From: Opitutales bacterium | GTDB lineage: Bacteria; Verrucomicrobiota; Verrucomicrobiia; Opitutales; UBA953 | Assembly: GCA_030725715.1 (NCBI GenBank) | Contig: JANRFG010000013.1 | Span: forward strand, 1-64,000 | Direction: 5' to 3' | DNA length: 64,000 nt | Shown: piece by piece, positions 34,574-43,937 of the stretch | Layout: each line of letters opens with the position of its first letter | How positions within the stretch are numbered: the stretch's first letter is position 1 | The notes under the pieces: model-generated | Seen by the model: only the letters and a program-made list of their open reading frames with translations | The model's database searches: none | Told to the model about the DNA's origin: nothing | Program-made: the position numbers and the translations under genes

Positions 34574-36229
34574 TTACTTGCGGGCCTGGCGCGCGGCGCG
34601 GCCTTTCAGCGAACGCGGCTTATCCCAGCGGGTATAGGATTTCTTGCGGACCGGACCCACCTTGCTGCGCGGGTTCTTGGACTTGCCCAGGCGCGGACCC
34701 GAGGGACCGATGGCCTTCTTCGGGGCGTCCGAGACGACGGCCTTGCCGGGGACCTTGGCGGACGGCTTGCGGGCTTCGCCTTCCTCGGCCGGGATCACTC
34801 CGCCCATGGCGCCGGGACCCCCTTGACGGCGGCCGGACTGCTTGGGCTTTCCGACGATGTCCAGGAAGAGCGGGACGCCGGCGAGGTCGAAGCTCTCGTG
34901 CACGCCCTTCACGAGGAAGCGCTGGTAGGCGTCCTCGAGGCGTTCCTCGGAGTTGCAGAAGAGACGGAAGCGGATGGGGCGCTTGGAGACCTGCGTCACG
35001 TAGTAGCACTTGAAGCGCTTGCCCGAGACCATGCGGGGCGGGCGCTTGGTCATCAGGTCCTGGACGACGCGGTTGAGGCGGCCGGTCGAGATCGCCGTGC
35101 CGGCGCGGACGAAGACGCCTTCGGCGGCGTCCAGCATGTCCTCGGCGCGGAGGCCGGTCTGGGCGGACACGAAGAGGATGGGAGGATCAGGCAGGAAGAA
35201 GAGTTCGCGGCGGATGGCCGCACGGAACTTCGCGCGGAACTCTTCCTCGTCCTCGAAGCCGTCGATGTTCTTCTCACGGAAAGCCTGCTTCGCGAGGTCC
35301 CACTTGTTGACCACCAGGACGATGCCGCAACCCAGCAAGGCGAGTTCGCCGGCGAGCTGCTTGTCGATGCGGGTCACGCCCTGGCCGGCGTCGAGCACGA
35401 GGAAGACCACGTCGGTCTCGGCGAGGATCTCATCGGCGCGGCTCTGAGAGAAGAAGTCCAGCGTGTCGCGCTTGTTGGCGGTGCGGCGGCCGGCGGTGTC
35501 GACGAGCGAGAACTTGGCCTGGGAGCCGTCGGCCTTGGTGCGGGAAAGACGGGAGCGGACGGGGTCGCGCGTGGTGCCGGCGACCTCGCTGACGATGAGG
35601 CGGGAACCGCCGAGCAGGCGGTTGCCGAGCGAGCTCTTGCCGACGTTCGGGCGGCCGGCGAGGGCCAGACGGATCGGGCGCGGGCCTTCTTCCCGCGGCG
35701 TCTCGGGCTCAGGCCCGAGCTGCTTGATGATGAGCGCCTGCAGCTGCGGGATGCCGCGGCCGTGTTCGGCGGAGATCAGGAGAGGTTCGCCGAAACCGAG
35801 GGCGAAGAACTCGGACATCAGTCCGTCGCGCTCTTCGGTGTCGGCCTTGTTGGCGACGACGATCACCCTCTTGCCGGCCTGACGGAGCTTGACGGAGACC
35901 TCGAGGTCGAGCGCCGCGCAGCCTTCGGAAGCGTCGACGACGAGCAACACGAGCGAGGCGGCGGCCAGGGCGAAGTCCACCTGCTCTTCGACCGCGTCGG
36001 CGACGACCTTCGGCGTGAGCTCGGCGCGGTACAGGCCGATGCCGCCCGTGTCCATCAGCGTGTAGCGGCCCTCGAACACGTCGGACGTGATGAGGTCGCG
36101 CGTGACGCCGGGCTGGTCGTGCACGATCGAGATGCGCCGGCCGACCAGGCGGTTGAAAAGGCGGCTCTTCCCGACGTTGGGACGGCCCACGATGGCAACC
36201 GCGCGGGAAAGTTCAGTGTTCCGTTCCAT
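34574..36229 (-). CDS. der: Ribosome-assembly GTPase Der (EngA)
   Basis: The 551-residue protein has two GTPase domains in tandem, needed for 50S assembly. First G1 motif GRPNVGKS is at residues 15-22 and second at 192-199, each followed by G3 DTGG or DTAG and G4 NKAD/NKWD. A KH-like domain ends near residue 460, and then about 90 extra residues, rich in lysine, proline and glycine, form a basic tail not found in E. coli Der. The ATG at 36229 starts the first G domain; 13 codons upstream were excluded. Confidence 0.94.
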   Translation of the reverse strand: MERNTELSRAVAIVGRPNVGKSRLFNRLVGRRISIVHDQPGVTRDLITSDVFEGRYTLMDTGGIGLYRAELTPKVVADAVEEQVDFALAAASLVLLVVDASEGCAALDLEVSVKLRQAGKRVIVVANKADTEERDGLMSEFFALGFGEPLLISAEHGRGIPQLQALIIKQLGPEPETPREEGPRPIRLALAGRPNVGKSSLGNRLLGGSRLIVSEVAGTTRDPVRSRLSRTKADGSQAKFSLVDTAGRRTANKRDTLDFFSQSRADEILAETDVVFLVLDAGQGVTRIDKQLAGELALLGCGIVLVVNKWDLAKQAFREKNIDGFEDEEEFRAKFRAAIRRELFFLPDPPILFVSAQTGLRAEDMLDAAEGVFVRAGTAISTGRLNRVVQDLMTKRPPRMVSGKRFKCYYVTQVSKRPIRFRLFCNSEERLEDAYQRFLVKGVHESFDLAGVPLFLDIVGKPKQSGRRQGGPGAMGGVIPAEEGEARKPSAKVPGKAVVSDAPKKAIGPSGPRLGKSKNPRSKVGPVRKKSYTRWDKPRSLKGRAARQARK

Positions 36230-36274
36230 GGAGGGACAGTCAGGGCTACCCGCCCGGCTAGCAAGCAAGGATGC

Positions 36275-37450
36275 TCAGCGGCCCGGGAGGCCGTCCAGGA
36301 AGCGGGCGATCCGCTCGCCGGCCTCATGGATGCGCTCGTAGCTGGTCGAGAACGACGCACGGCAGAAACCGGCGCCGGCCGCGCCGAAGGCGGTGCCCGG
36401 GACCATGGCGACCTTCTGCTGTTCGAGGAGCTGCTGGGCGAAGGTCATGGAGTCCATGCCCGTCGAGGTGATGTCCGGGAAGGCGTAGAACGCGCCCCGC
36501 GGGAGATGGCACTTCAGGCCGAGCTCATTGAAACGACGGACGATGAAGTCGCGGCGTTCGCGGTACTTGTCGCGCATGTGCAGCATCGAATCGCGGCCGT
36601 TGCGGAGGGCCTCGACGGCGGCCTCCTGGCTCATGATCGGGGCGCACATGATGCCGTACTGGTGCACCTTGAGCATGCCGTCGATGACGGCGGCGGGACC
36701 GCAGGCGTAACCGATGCGGAAGCCGGTCATCGCGAAGGCCTTCGAGAAACCGTGCAGGAAGACCGTGCGCTCGCGCATGCCCGGCAGCGAGGCGATCGAG
36801 ACGTGGTCGCCTTCGAAGGTGAGTTCGGAGTAGATCTCGTCCGAAGCGACCAGCAGGTCCTTCTCGATGGCGAACTTCGCGATGGCCTCGAGCTTGGCGC
36901 GGTCGGCGGTGCCGCCGGTCGGATTGGTCGGGAAGTTCAGGACCAGCAGCTTGCAGCCGGGCTGCCAGGCGGCGCGGAGGGCGGCCGGGTCGAGCGCGAA
37001 CTGGTCGGCGGAGACGGTGCGGATCGGGATGGCCTCGGCGTGGCAGAGCGCGACGCTCGGAGCGTAGCTCACGTAGCAAGGCTCATGGTAGAGGACCTTG
37101 TCGCCGGGATCCAGCACCGCGCGCAGGAGGATGTCGAGCGCTTCGGAGACGCCGATGGTGCCGAGGATCTCGGTCTCGGGGTCGTATTCCGGGCCGTAGT
37201 TACGGGCCACGTAGCGGGAGATCTCCTCACGGAACTGCTGGGTGCCGCGGTTGTCCGTATAGGACGTACGGCCCTTCTCGAGGGAAGCGATCGCGGCCTC
37301 GCGGATGTGATACGGCGTGACGAAGTCCGGCTCGCCGATGCCGAGCGACACCGCGTCCTTCATCTTGGAGACGATGGCGAAGAAGTCGCGGATGCCCGAC
37401 TTGGGCAAGGTCGCGACATGCCGCGCCACGAAACGTCCGGAGGAATCCAT
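36275..37450 (-). CDS. Class I PLP aminotransferase
   Basis: The 391-residue enzyme transfers amino groups using PLP bound to the lysine in SKAFAMTGFRIGY. Other class I signs are NFPTNPTGG, SDEIYSELTFEG and the late arginine in FCRASFS. Specificity cannot be read directly; related genes act on aromatic amino acids, aspartate or alanine. The neighbours support an aromatic role: an Lrp-like regulator and a DAHP synthase lie directly upstream on the same strand with 13- and 8-base gaps. Confidence 0.9.
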   Translation of the reverse strand: MDSSGRFVARHVATLPKSGIRDFFAIVSKMKDAVSLGIGEPDFVTPYHIREAAIASLEKGRTSYTDNRGTQQFREEISRYVARNYGPEYDPETEILGTIGVSEALDILLRAVLDPGDKVLYHEPCYVSYAPSVALCHAEAIPIRTVSADQFALDPAALRAAWQPGCKLLVLNFPTNPTGGTADRAKLEAIAKFAIEKDLLVASDEIYSELTFEGDHVSIASLPGMRERTVFLHGFSKAFAMTGFRIGYACGPAAVIDGMLKVHQYGIMCAPIMSQEAAVEALRNGRDSMLHMRDKYRERRDFIVRRFNELGLKCHLPRGAFYAFPDITSTGMDSMTFAQQLLEQQKVAMVPGTAFGAAGAGFCRASFSTSYERIHEAGERIARFLDGLPGR

Positions 37451-37463
37451 GGTCAGGCGTGGT

Positions 37464-37946
37464 TCAGGGGCTGACCGACGGACGGTCGCGGCCGGAGCCG
37501 TCGGCGGTGACGACGAAGCCGTCCTTCTTGTAGGCGCGGAGGAAGAAGTGGGTGGACGTGCCCTGGACGCCGTCGATGCGGGCCAGCCGCTCGTGGACGA
37601 AGCCGGCGACCTTGTAGAGGTTGTCGGCGGTGACGACGACCAGGAGGTCGTAGCCGCCCGACATGAGGTAGCAGCTCTCGACCTGCTCGAAGGCGGAGAT
37701 GCGCTCGGCGATGGCGTCGAAACCGCCGACGCCTTCGGTGCGCACCTTGATCTCGATGACGGCGCGGACGCGGTGCTCGGACTCGAAGCCCGGATTGAGC
37801 ACCGGACGCATGCCCAGGAGGACGCCCTGCTGACGCAGGCCCGCCAGCTCGCGCTCGACGGCTTCGGCGCCGAGGCCGAGGATGCGGCCGATCTGGGCGG
37901 TGTCGAGGGCTTCCCCGTCGAGGATGAGCTTGAGTACGGAGTTCAT
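37464..37946 (-). CDS. Lrp/AsnC-family transcription regulator
   Basis: The 160-residue protein has a compact N-terminal helix-turn-helix (residues about 10-45, with DTAQIGRILGLGAEAVERELAGL) and a C-terminal ligand-binding domain (residues about 60-145, with VESCYLMSGGYDLLVVV). Lrp proteins sense amino acids. It lies between the DAHP synthase and aminotransferase genes on one strand, so it probably controls amino acid metabolism and perhaps its own operon. The ATG at 37946 fits the family start; an extended frame upstream overlaps the DAHP synthase gene. Confidence 0.87.
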   Translation of the reverse strand: MNSVLKLILDGEALDTAQIGRILGLGAEAVERELAGLRQQGVLLGMRPVLNPGFESEHRVRAVIEIKVRTEGVGGFDAIAERISAFEQVESCYLMSGGYDLLVVVTADNLYKVAGFVHERLARIDGVQGTSTHFFLRAYKKDGFVVTADGSGRDRPSVSP

Positions 37947-37954
37947 GGCGGAAA

Positions 37955-39025
37955 TCAGGAAGCCGGAAGGGCGCGACGGGCGCGGACCGCGGCGGCGAGG
38001 CCGTCGAGGACGGGCACGGTCTGCTCGAAGGAGATGCAGGCGTCGGTGATGCTGCAGCCGTAGGCCGAAGCTTCCTTGCCCTTCCAATCCTGGCGGCCTT
38101 CGGCGAGGTGGCTTTCGATCATCACGCCGGCGATGACGCGCGAACCTGCGGCGACCTGCGCGGCGATGTCGGCCGACACGAGCGGCTGGCGACGATGGTC
38201 CTTGGAGCTATTGCCGTGCGAGCAATCGATGACGAGGCGCGTCGAGAGGCCGGCCTTCTGGATGCGGGCGGCGGCGTCGGTCACGAACTCGGCGCCGTAA
38301 TTGGGACCAGTGCGCGAACCGCCGCGCAGGATGACGTGCGCGTCCGGGTTGCCCGAGGTCTGGAAGATGGCGACGACGCCGTCCTTGGTGACGGAGGGGA
38401 ACCAGTGCGAAGAACGGGCGGAGAGGCAGGCGTCGACGGCGACCTGGACCGAGCCGTCGGTGCCGTTCTTGAAACCGACGGGCATGGAGAGACCGGAAGC
38501 CAGCTCACGATGGATCTGGCTTTCCGTGGTGCGCGCGCCGATGGCGCCGTAAGCGACGAGGTCGGCCACGTACTGCGGCGTGATCGGGTCGAGGAACTCG
38601 GTGGCGGCGGGCAGGCCGGCTTCGGCGATCTGCGCGAGGAGACCGCGGGCGAGGCGCAGTCCGTCGTTGATGCGGAAGGAACCGTCGACCTGCGGATCGT
38701 TGATGAGACCCTTCCAGCCGACCGTCGTGCGGGGCTTCTCGAAGTAGACGCGCATGACGACCAGCAGCTCGCCGGCATGCTTCAGGGCTTCCTTCTGCAG
38801 CAAGGCGGCGTACTCCAAGGCGGCCTGGGTGTCATGGACGGAACAAGGACCGACGATGACCATCAGACGGTCGTCCTGGCCGGAGATGACCTTGGCGGCG
38901 TCCCGGCGGGCGGCGGCCACGACCTCGGCGGCGCGCTCGGAGACCGGCAGTTCGGCGAGCACGAGGGCGGGAGACAGCAGGGGGTGCTGGCTGCGGATGC
39001 GTAGGTCGTCCGTATTCTGAGTCAT
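37955..39025 (-). CDS. 3-deoxy-7-phosphoheptulonate synthase, class I
   Basis: The 356-residue enzyme makes DAHP, the first step of the shikimate pathway, from phosphoenolpyruvate and erythrose 4-phosphate. Typical class I AroF/G/H segments are MVIVGPCSVHD, RVYFEKPRTTVGWKGLIND, FLDPITPQYVADLV, the metal-site LRGGSRTGPNY and VIDCSHGNSSKDHRRQ. The start at the ATG 39025 matches the family. It heads the long minus-strand run ending at hprK. Which amino acid inhibits it is not readable here. Confidence 0.95.
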   Translation of the reverse strand: MTQNTDDLRIRSQHPLLSPALVLAELPVSERAAEVVAAARRDAAKVISGQDDRLMVIVGPCSVHDTQAALEYAALLQKEALKHAGELLVVMRVYFEKPRTTVGWKGLINDPQVDGSFRINDGLRLARGLLAQIAEAGLPAATEFLDPITPQYVADLVAYGAIGARTTESQIHRELASGLSMPVGFKNGTDGSVQVAVDACLSARSSHWFPSVTKDGVVAIFQTSGNPDAHVILRGGSRTGPNYGAEFVTDAAARIQKAGLSTRLVIDCSHGNSSKDHRRQPLVSADIAAQVAAGSRVIAGVMIESHLAEGRQDWKGKEASAYGCSITDACISFEQTVPVLDGLAAAVRARRALPAS

Positions 39026-39075
39026 CGGTAGGCGGGCTTTCCCGAGGGGAAAAGAGGGCAAATGAAGGGCTACCG
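39026..39075 (-). promoter_or_regulatory. Nested inverted repeats in the DAHP synthase leader
   Basis: TTTCCC-GAG-GGGAAA (39038-39052) lies within outer arms CGGTAG (39026-39031) and CTACCG (39070-39075), directly upstream of the DAHP synthase ATG. Such nesting could form a leader hairpin that limits access to the start. There is no clear leader peptide, so classical attenuation is not supported. Confidence 0.3.
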
Positions 39076-39146
39076 AGGGCGGGTGTCAATGACGCGTCCC
39101 GTGTTGACGCGAGGGGCTTTCAGTATCAAAAGTGTCTCAAATCGGC

Positions 39147-39622
39147 ATGCCCAAGCAACCCAACCCAGAATCCGCCGTCCAATCCGGAGCCTTCAAGGCG
39201 TTCATCGCCGAAAAGGGACTCCGGGCGACGCGTCAGCGGATGGCGGTGTTCGAAGCGGCCCGGACGATCCAGGGTCACTATACGGCCGAAGACCTGCTGA
39301 AGAAAGCCCGCTCGCTCGACCGCAGCGTCTCCCGCGCGACGATCTACCGCGCCCTGCCCCTCCTCGTCGGCAGCAACGTCATCCGCGAGATGGACGTCGG
39401 CCGCGACCAGAAGTACTACCTCGCCGAAGCCGGCAGCGCCACCTTCCGCGCCCAGCTGATCTGCGAGAACTGCGATTCGATCGTCGAAGTCGACGCGCCG
39501 TTCATGGAATGGTACGGCAAGGCCGTGGCCGCCAAGCACGGCATGCGCCCTCTCTCCCAGAAACTGCAGGTCACCGCATCCTGCCTCAACGACCGTTGCC
39601 CGCGCCGCAAGCCCGCCCGCTC

Positions 39623-39626
<4 letters not shown>
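39147..39626 (+). CDS. Fur-family metalloregulator
   Basis: The 159-residue DNA-binding protein has the winged-helix start of Fur proteins (LRATRQRMAVFEAARTIQGHYTAEDL, SRATIYRALPLLV) and a dimer domain with the zinc site CxxC in LICENCDSIVEVD and a second pair (SCLNDRCPRR). It could be Fur, Zur or PerR; no typing residue is decisive. The ATG at 39147 is used; a GTG five codons upstream is possible. Its stop overlaps the nadA start by four bases, an uncommon pairing that may couple NAD synthesis to metal or redox control. Confidence 0.9.
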
Positions 39627-40600
<974 letters not shown>

Positions 40601-40613
40601 ACGAGACGGCGGA

Positions 40614-40630
40614 GCCCGCGAAAGGCGGGC
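40614..40630 (+). terminator. Hairpin after nadA
   Basis: GCCCGC and GCGGGC pair across a GAAAG loop, starting 14 bases after the nadA stop. The following T-run (TTTTT) lies 16 bases further on, inside a second palindrome, so termination is uncertain. It marks the end of the fur-like/nadA transcript at best weakly. Confidence 0.35.
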
Positions 40631-40642
40631 GGTAGGGTGAAA

Positions 40643-40678
40643 AACTTTTTACAAAAGTTTGACAATTCGTAATATTAT
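40643..40678 (+). promoter_or_regulatory. AT-rich promoter with overlapping palindrome
   Basis: AACTTTT-TAC-AAAAGTT (40643-40659) is a perfect inverted repeat overlapping a -35-like TTTACA (40648-40653). A -10-like TATTAT lies at 40673-40678, 19 bases later, which is slightly long spacing; TTGACA at 40659-40664 is another -35-like match without a fitting -10. The region is strikingly AT-rich against the surrounding genome. The palindrome is a good operator candidate for the HTH protein it precedes, at 40757. Confidence 0.5.
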
Positions 40679-40756
40679 AAAACCCTTGAGAGTACGGACA
40701 AATCCTTAGGCTGGTCGCAGACGAGCCAAGGAACTGCCGGACCCAGCAAACCTCTC

Positions 40757-41092
40757 ATGAAAATCGACCTCGACCCCTCCGCCTTCACTTCCAAGGACGC
40801 TTATGTCCGCGCCGCCCTCTCCAAGGCCCGCGACCTGGCCGTGCAGGCCTGGGAAGACGAGCACAGCGAACGCCAGTCGCTCATCGAGCGCGAAGTCGCC
40901 AGCCTCTCGAAGCCCGAGCTCGCCAAGCGCCTGATCAAGCTCCTCTCCCGCCCCAACCGCGCCCGCGCCCAGATCTCGGACAGCATGCGCAACAAGGCCC
41001 AGTCGATGCGCCGCAAGGGCGCTCCGGTCCGCGAGATCGCGGCCGAGCTCGGCATCTCGATCCCGTCGGTCTACAACATCACCAAGGACTGA
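40757..41092 (+). CDS. Small helix-turn-helix protein
   Basis: The 111-residue protein is helical, with a charged middle part and a C-terminal helix-turn-helix of resolvase-like type at residues about 80-108 (SMRRKGAPVREIAAELGISI, then PSVYNITK). The rest does not match a recombinase, so it is probably a small DNA-binding regulator. It begins 98 bases after an AT-rich palindrome that could be its own operator. No neighbour suggests a target. The name of the family is not known to me. Confidence 0.8.
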   Translation: MKIDLDPSAFTSKDAYVRAALSKARDLAVQAWEDEHSERQSLIEREVASLSKPELAKRLIKLLSRPNRARAQISDSMRNKAQSMRRKGAPVREIAAELGISIPSVYNITKD

Positions 41093-41129
41093 ACTTGCCC
41101 GCGGGCCCTGTCTCGGCGAGTCTCCGCCG

Positions 41130-41810
41130 ATGCAGGAATGGACCCGCGGCGACCCGGCGAAAGGCCCCAAGCAGGCCCCTTTGGCGCGCGGCGGGAAGCT
41201 GAACGCGGACACGTTGATCGGCGCCTATCGGGCCGGCATCTTTCCTTGGTACTCCGCGGATGAGCCGGTGAAATGGTGGTGCCCCGACCCTCGCTTCGTG
41301 ATGCGTCCGGGCGACTTCCGGCTGACCGACAGCCTCCGCAAGACGATGCGCAAGGCCGGCTGGACGGTCACCTTCGACCGCTCCTTCGAGGCGGTCATGC
41401 GCCGTTGCTCGGAAGTCCCCCGCCCCGGCCAGGACGGCACCTGGATCACCGAGGAGATGATCGCCGCCTACTGCGAGCTGCACCGCCGCGGGATCGCCCA
41501 CAGCGTCGAAGTATGCTGGCAGGGCGAACTGGTCGGCGGCCTGTACGGCGTGGCCCTCGGCCGGCTCTTCCACGGCGAGTCGATGTTCCACCTCAAGGCC
41601 GACGCTTCCAAAGTCGGCTTCGCGACCCTCGTCGCCCGGCTCGCCGCGGCCGGCTACGTCCTCATCGACTGCCAGGTGCCGACGGCGCACCTCGCCAGTC
41701 TCGGCGCCTTCGCGGTCGACCGGACGGAGTTCCTGGCCGCCGTGCGGATCTTCCGCGACCAGCCGCCGACGGGCGACGCGTTCGTCACTCCGGCTTCGGA
41801 CGCGACCTGA
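41130..41810 (+). CDS. aat: Leucyl/phenylalanyl-tRNA-protein transferase
   Basis: The 226-residue enzyme attaches leucine or phenylalanine to N-terminal Lys or Arg of proteins, marking them for ClpAP degradation. Family motifs include GAYRAGIFPWYS, the WWCPDPRFVM stretch, GTWITEEMIAAYCELH, HGESMFH and LIDCQVPTAHLASLGA. The start at 41130 gives a slightly longer N-terminus than usual; alternatives downstream are not better. Its last 26 bases overlap the convergent aroK gene. Confidence 0.95.
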   Translation: MQEWTRGDPAKGPKQAPLARGGKLNADTLIGAYRAGIFPWYSADEPVKWWCPDPRFVMRPGDFRLTDSLRKTMRKAGWTVTFDRSFEAVMRRCSEVPRPGQDGTWITEEMIAAYCELHRRGIAHSVEVCWQGELVGGLYGVALGRLFHGESMFHLKADASKVGFATLVARLAAAGYVLIDCQVPTAHLASLGAFAVDRTEFLAAVRIFRDQPPTGDAFVTPASDAT

Positions 41811-42354
41811 GCAAGGCGCGGGCCTCGCGCTCATAGACGCGCTCGACGATCACGCACAGCTGCTGCAAGGAACGTCCGTCGGTGTAGACGGCGATGCCCG
41901 CCTGCATGTAGGCCTGTTCGCGCTTCTTCATCAGCTCACGGATGCGGGCTTCGGGATCCTCGCCCTTCAGCAACGGACGACGGGAATTGCCGGCGGTGCG
42001 GCGCAGGATGGTGTCCACCGAAGCGAACAAGGTGACGACGATGCCCTTGGATCGCACCAGTTCGCCCATGCCGGGCGGCACGACCAGCCCGCCCCCGCAG
42101 GCGATGACGGCGCCGTACTCCGGCAGCATGGTCTCGACGACCTGGCGCTCGAGTCCGCGGAAATGCTCCTCGCCGTGCTGGGCGAAGATGTCGGCGATCG
42201 TCGCGCCGGCGAGTTTCTCGACGAGTTCGTCGGTGTCGTAGAAACGACGGCGCCAACGCTTGGCAAGCTGGCGTCCGAGCGCGGACTTCCCCGTGCCCAT
42301 GAATCCGGCGAGGATCAGGTTCGGCGAGTTGTCCTTGTTGGCCACGGGCGACAT
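41785..42354 (-). CDS. aroK: Shikimate kinase
   Basis: The 189-residue kinase phosphorylates shikimate in the chorismate pathway. The P-loop GFMGTGKSALG lies near residue 16, then FYDTDELVE (shikimate-binding Asp), FRGLERQVVE, and GGGLVVPPG, and a lid with RRPLLKG. The start at the ATG 42354 is chosen over one 14 codons upstream to keep the usual N-terminus. It overlaps the convergent aat gene at the 3' end by 26 bases. Confidence 0.93.
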   Translation of the reverse strand: MSPVANKDNSPNLILAGFMGTGKSALGRQLAKRWRRRFYDTDELVEKLAGATIADIFAQHGEEHFRGLERQVVETMLPEYGAVIACGGGLVVPPGMGELVRSKGIVVTLFASVDTILRRTAGNSRRPLLKGEDPEARIRELMKKREQAYMQAGIAVYTDGRSLQQLCVIVERVYEREARALLRSRPKPE

Positions 42355-42408
42355 GCGACCATAGCAAGGCTCCGCCCGCCCCTCGGCAAGCGACAAGCGT
42401 CGGGGGGA

Positions 42409-43290
42409 TTACTTGGCCGGCAAGGCGTCCAACGCGGCCTTGGCCTTCGGCGCCAGGCGTTCGGAGAGGCCCTGCGCAGCCTCGGTCAGGACGGCGCGGT
42501 CGGCTTCGAGGAACAGGCGGGGCACGGCGGCCCAGGCGGCTTCGGTGAGCTCGTTGGCGGGGCCTTTGAGCAACGGGAGGAGCGACGCCTTGAGGGCGGC
42601 GCGGACCTTCGGGCTCTTGGAAGCGCGGACGGCGACGATCCGCACCCAGGCGGCCTTGGACGCGAGCGAGGTGCCGGCAGGCTCGGTCGGGACATGCTTG
42701 GCGGCCAGCGACACCGGAAGGCGCAGGATCTCGTCCTCGACCTCCTGGACCTGCGAACGTTGCGAGAGCTTGCCCAGACGCTCCCAGAGGATCGGCGCGG
42801 CGGTCGAGGAACTGACGCGGCGGAGCAGACGATTGGCGCGCTGGGCGGTCACGAAGTCCTCGTGCTTAGTCAGCGCGACGAGTTCTTCGACGGTCAACGG
42901 GTATTCCTTCGCGGAGCGACGCCGGTCGAGCACGCGCTCGAGGTGCGCGAGCTTGGTCTCGGGCGTGGTGCCTTCGGGGTCCTCATACCTGTTCGGCTGC
43001 CTGGGGTTGAGCGGCAGGCGCGGCTTAGGATTCGGATCGAACAGGAGAACCTGCTGGAGGGCAGCCTGCCCTTCCGGATTCTCAAGGGTCTTCGCCGCGG
43101 TGCGCACGCGCTCGAACCATGCCTTGGCTTCCGGCGAGGCCTTCGTGAAGCCGCGCGAGTGGTCGAGGATGGCCTGCTGGGCGGCGAGCCGCTTCTCCGG
43201 GATCGCGAGGTCGGCGAAGGTGGCGTCGGTGGGGACGTCGGCGGCGAACAGGGCGGCGAAGAAGAAGAGCGGGAGGCAACGATACATCAT
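42409..43290 (-). CDS. Secreted protein of unknown function
   Basis: I do not recognise this 293-residue protein. It starts at the ATG at 43290 with a hydrophobic signal peptide (residues about 1-16). The rest is helical, with regular 30- to 40-residue leucine- and alanine-rich stretches that recall HEAT-like or armadillo repeats (for example RLLRRVSSSTAAPILWERLG and ALKASLLPLLKGPANEL). It lies 12 bases downstream of the DUF2238 gene. An open frame continues upstream through that gene in another frame but is a shadow. Confidence 0.8.
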   Translation of the reverse strand: MMYRCLPLFFFAALFAADVPTDATFADLAIPEKRLAAQQAILDHSRGFTKASPEAKAWFERVRTAAKTLENPEGQAALQQVLLFDPNPKPRLPLNPRQPNRYEDPEGTTPETKLAHLERVLDRRRSAKEYPLTVEELVALTKHEDFVTAQRANRLLRRVSSSTAAPILWERLGKLSQRSQVQEVEDEILRLPVSLAAKHVPTEPAGTSLASKAAWVRIVAVRASKSPKVRAALKASLLPLLKGPANELTEAAWAAVPRLFLEADRAVLTEAAQGLSERLAPKAKAALDALPAK

Positions 43291-43301
43291 GGGGATGAGG
43301 T

Positions 43302-43937
43302 TTAAGATGAGGCGGCGGGGAGAAGTTCGGCCAGCGAGCGGCGATGCCAAGGGCCGAGGACCCACATGGCGAAGGCGGCGCCGAGGAAAGCGCAGAGCAT
43401 GTCCGCCTGGGTGTCCCAGACGAAACCTTGGGAGCCGAGGAAAGCGTCGGCGGCCTGGCCGAGCAGGATCGCCGAGCCCCATTCGAAGATCTCGTAGGCC
43501 GCGCTGAAAGCCCCGGCGAAGCAGAGGCCGGCCCAGGCGGTCAGGCTCACCGCGCCGGCCGCCGGCCCGCGGAGCAGCCATTCGCGGACCATCAGCGCCG
43601 GGACGACGCCCTGCATCAGGTGACCGAGCCGGTCGTAAGGATTGCGCGTCTGCCCCAGCCACTCGGCCACCCACGCTCCGGCCGGCACTTCGGCATAGGT
43701 GTAGTGGGCCCCGACGATGAGAACGATCGCATGGAAGAACATCCAGCGACCAAGGAAGACGCTGGGCGTCCAATCGAGCCGCCAGGCGGCGCCGGCGATG
43801 AGGAAGACCGGCAGGACCTCGAGCATCCAGATCACGTGGTCACGGGCGCCCCAGGCGGACATGAGCCCGAGGGCGGAAGCGAGCACGGCGAGCCAGCGGA
43901 ACTGGCGACGGGCGGACTGGAGGTTCAGATCGACCAT
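43302..43937 (-). CDS. DUF2238 (YjdF-like) membrane protein
   Basis: The 211-residue protein has the DUF2238 layout: about six membrane helices with the conserved AHYTYAEVPAGAW and NPYDRLGHLMQGVVPALMVRE segments. The family is unassigned; it is widespread and often linked to stress. The ATG at 43937 lies 13 bases inside the end of the upstream oxidoreductase gene, so the two are likely coupled. No metal-binding or catalytic motif stands out. Confidence 0.85.
   Translation of the reverse strand: MVDLNLQSARRQFRWLAVLASALGLMSAWGARDHVIWMLEVLPVFLIAGAAWRLDWTPSVFLGRWMFFHAIVLIVGAHYTYAEVPAGAWVAEWLGQTRNPYDRLGHLMQGVVPALMVREWLLRGPAAGAVSLTAWAGLCFAGAFSAAYEIFEWGSAILLGQAADAFLGSQGFVWDTQADMLCAFLGAAFAMWVLGPWHRRSLAELLPAASS

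Noticed and set aside
30735-37474. Very long open frames on the plus strand opposite the lpt-der-aminotransferase genes (about 1000 and 1250 codons)
   Set aside because: They are antisense to well-supported genes, show low-complexity Arg/Asp/Gly/Ala composition typical of GC-rich shadow frames, and contain no recognisable domain.
39104-39129. TTGACG with TATCAA as a promoter for the Fur-family gene
   Set aside because: The spacing is 14 bases, too short for a sigma-70 promoter.
42409-43773. Extension of the unknown secreted protein upstream to 43773
   Set aside because: The extra part is a shadow of the DUF2238 gene; the ATG at 43290 gives a proper signal peptide.
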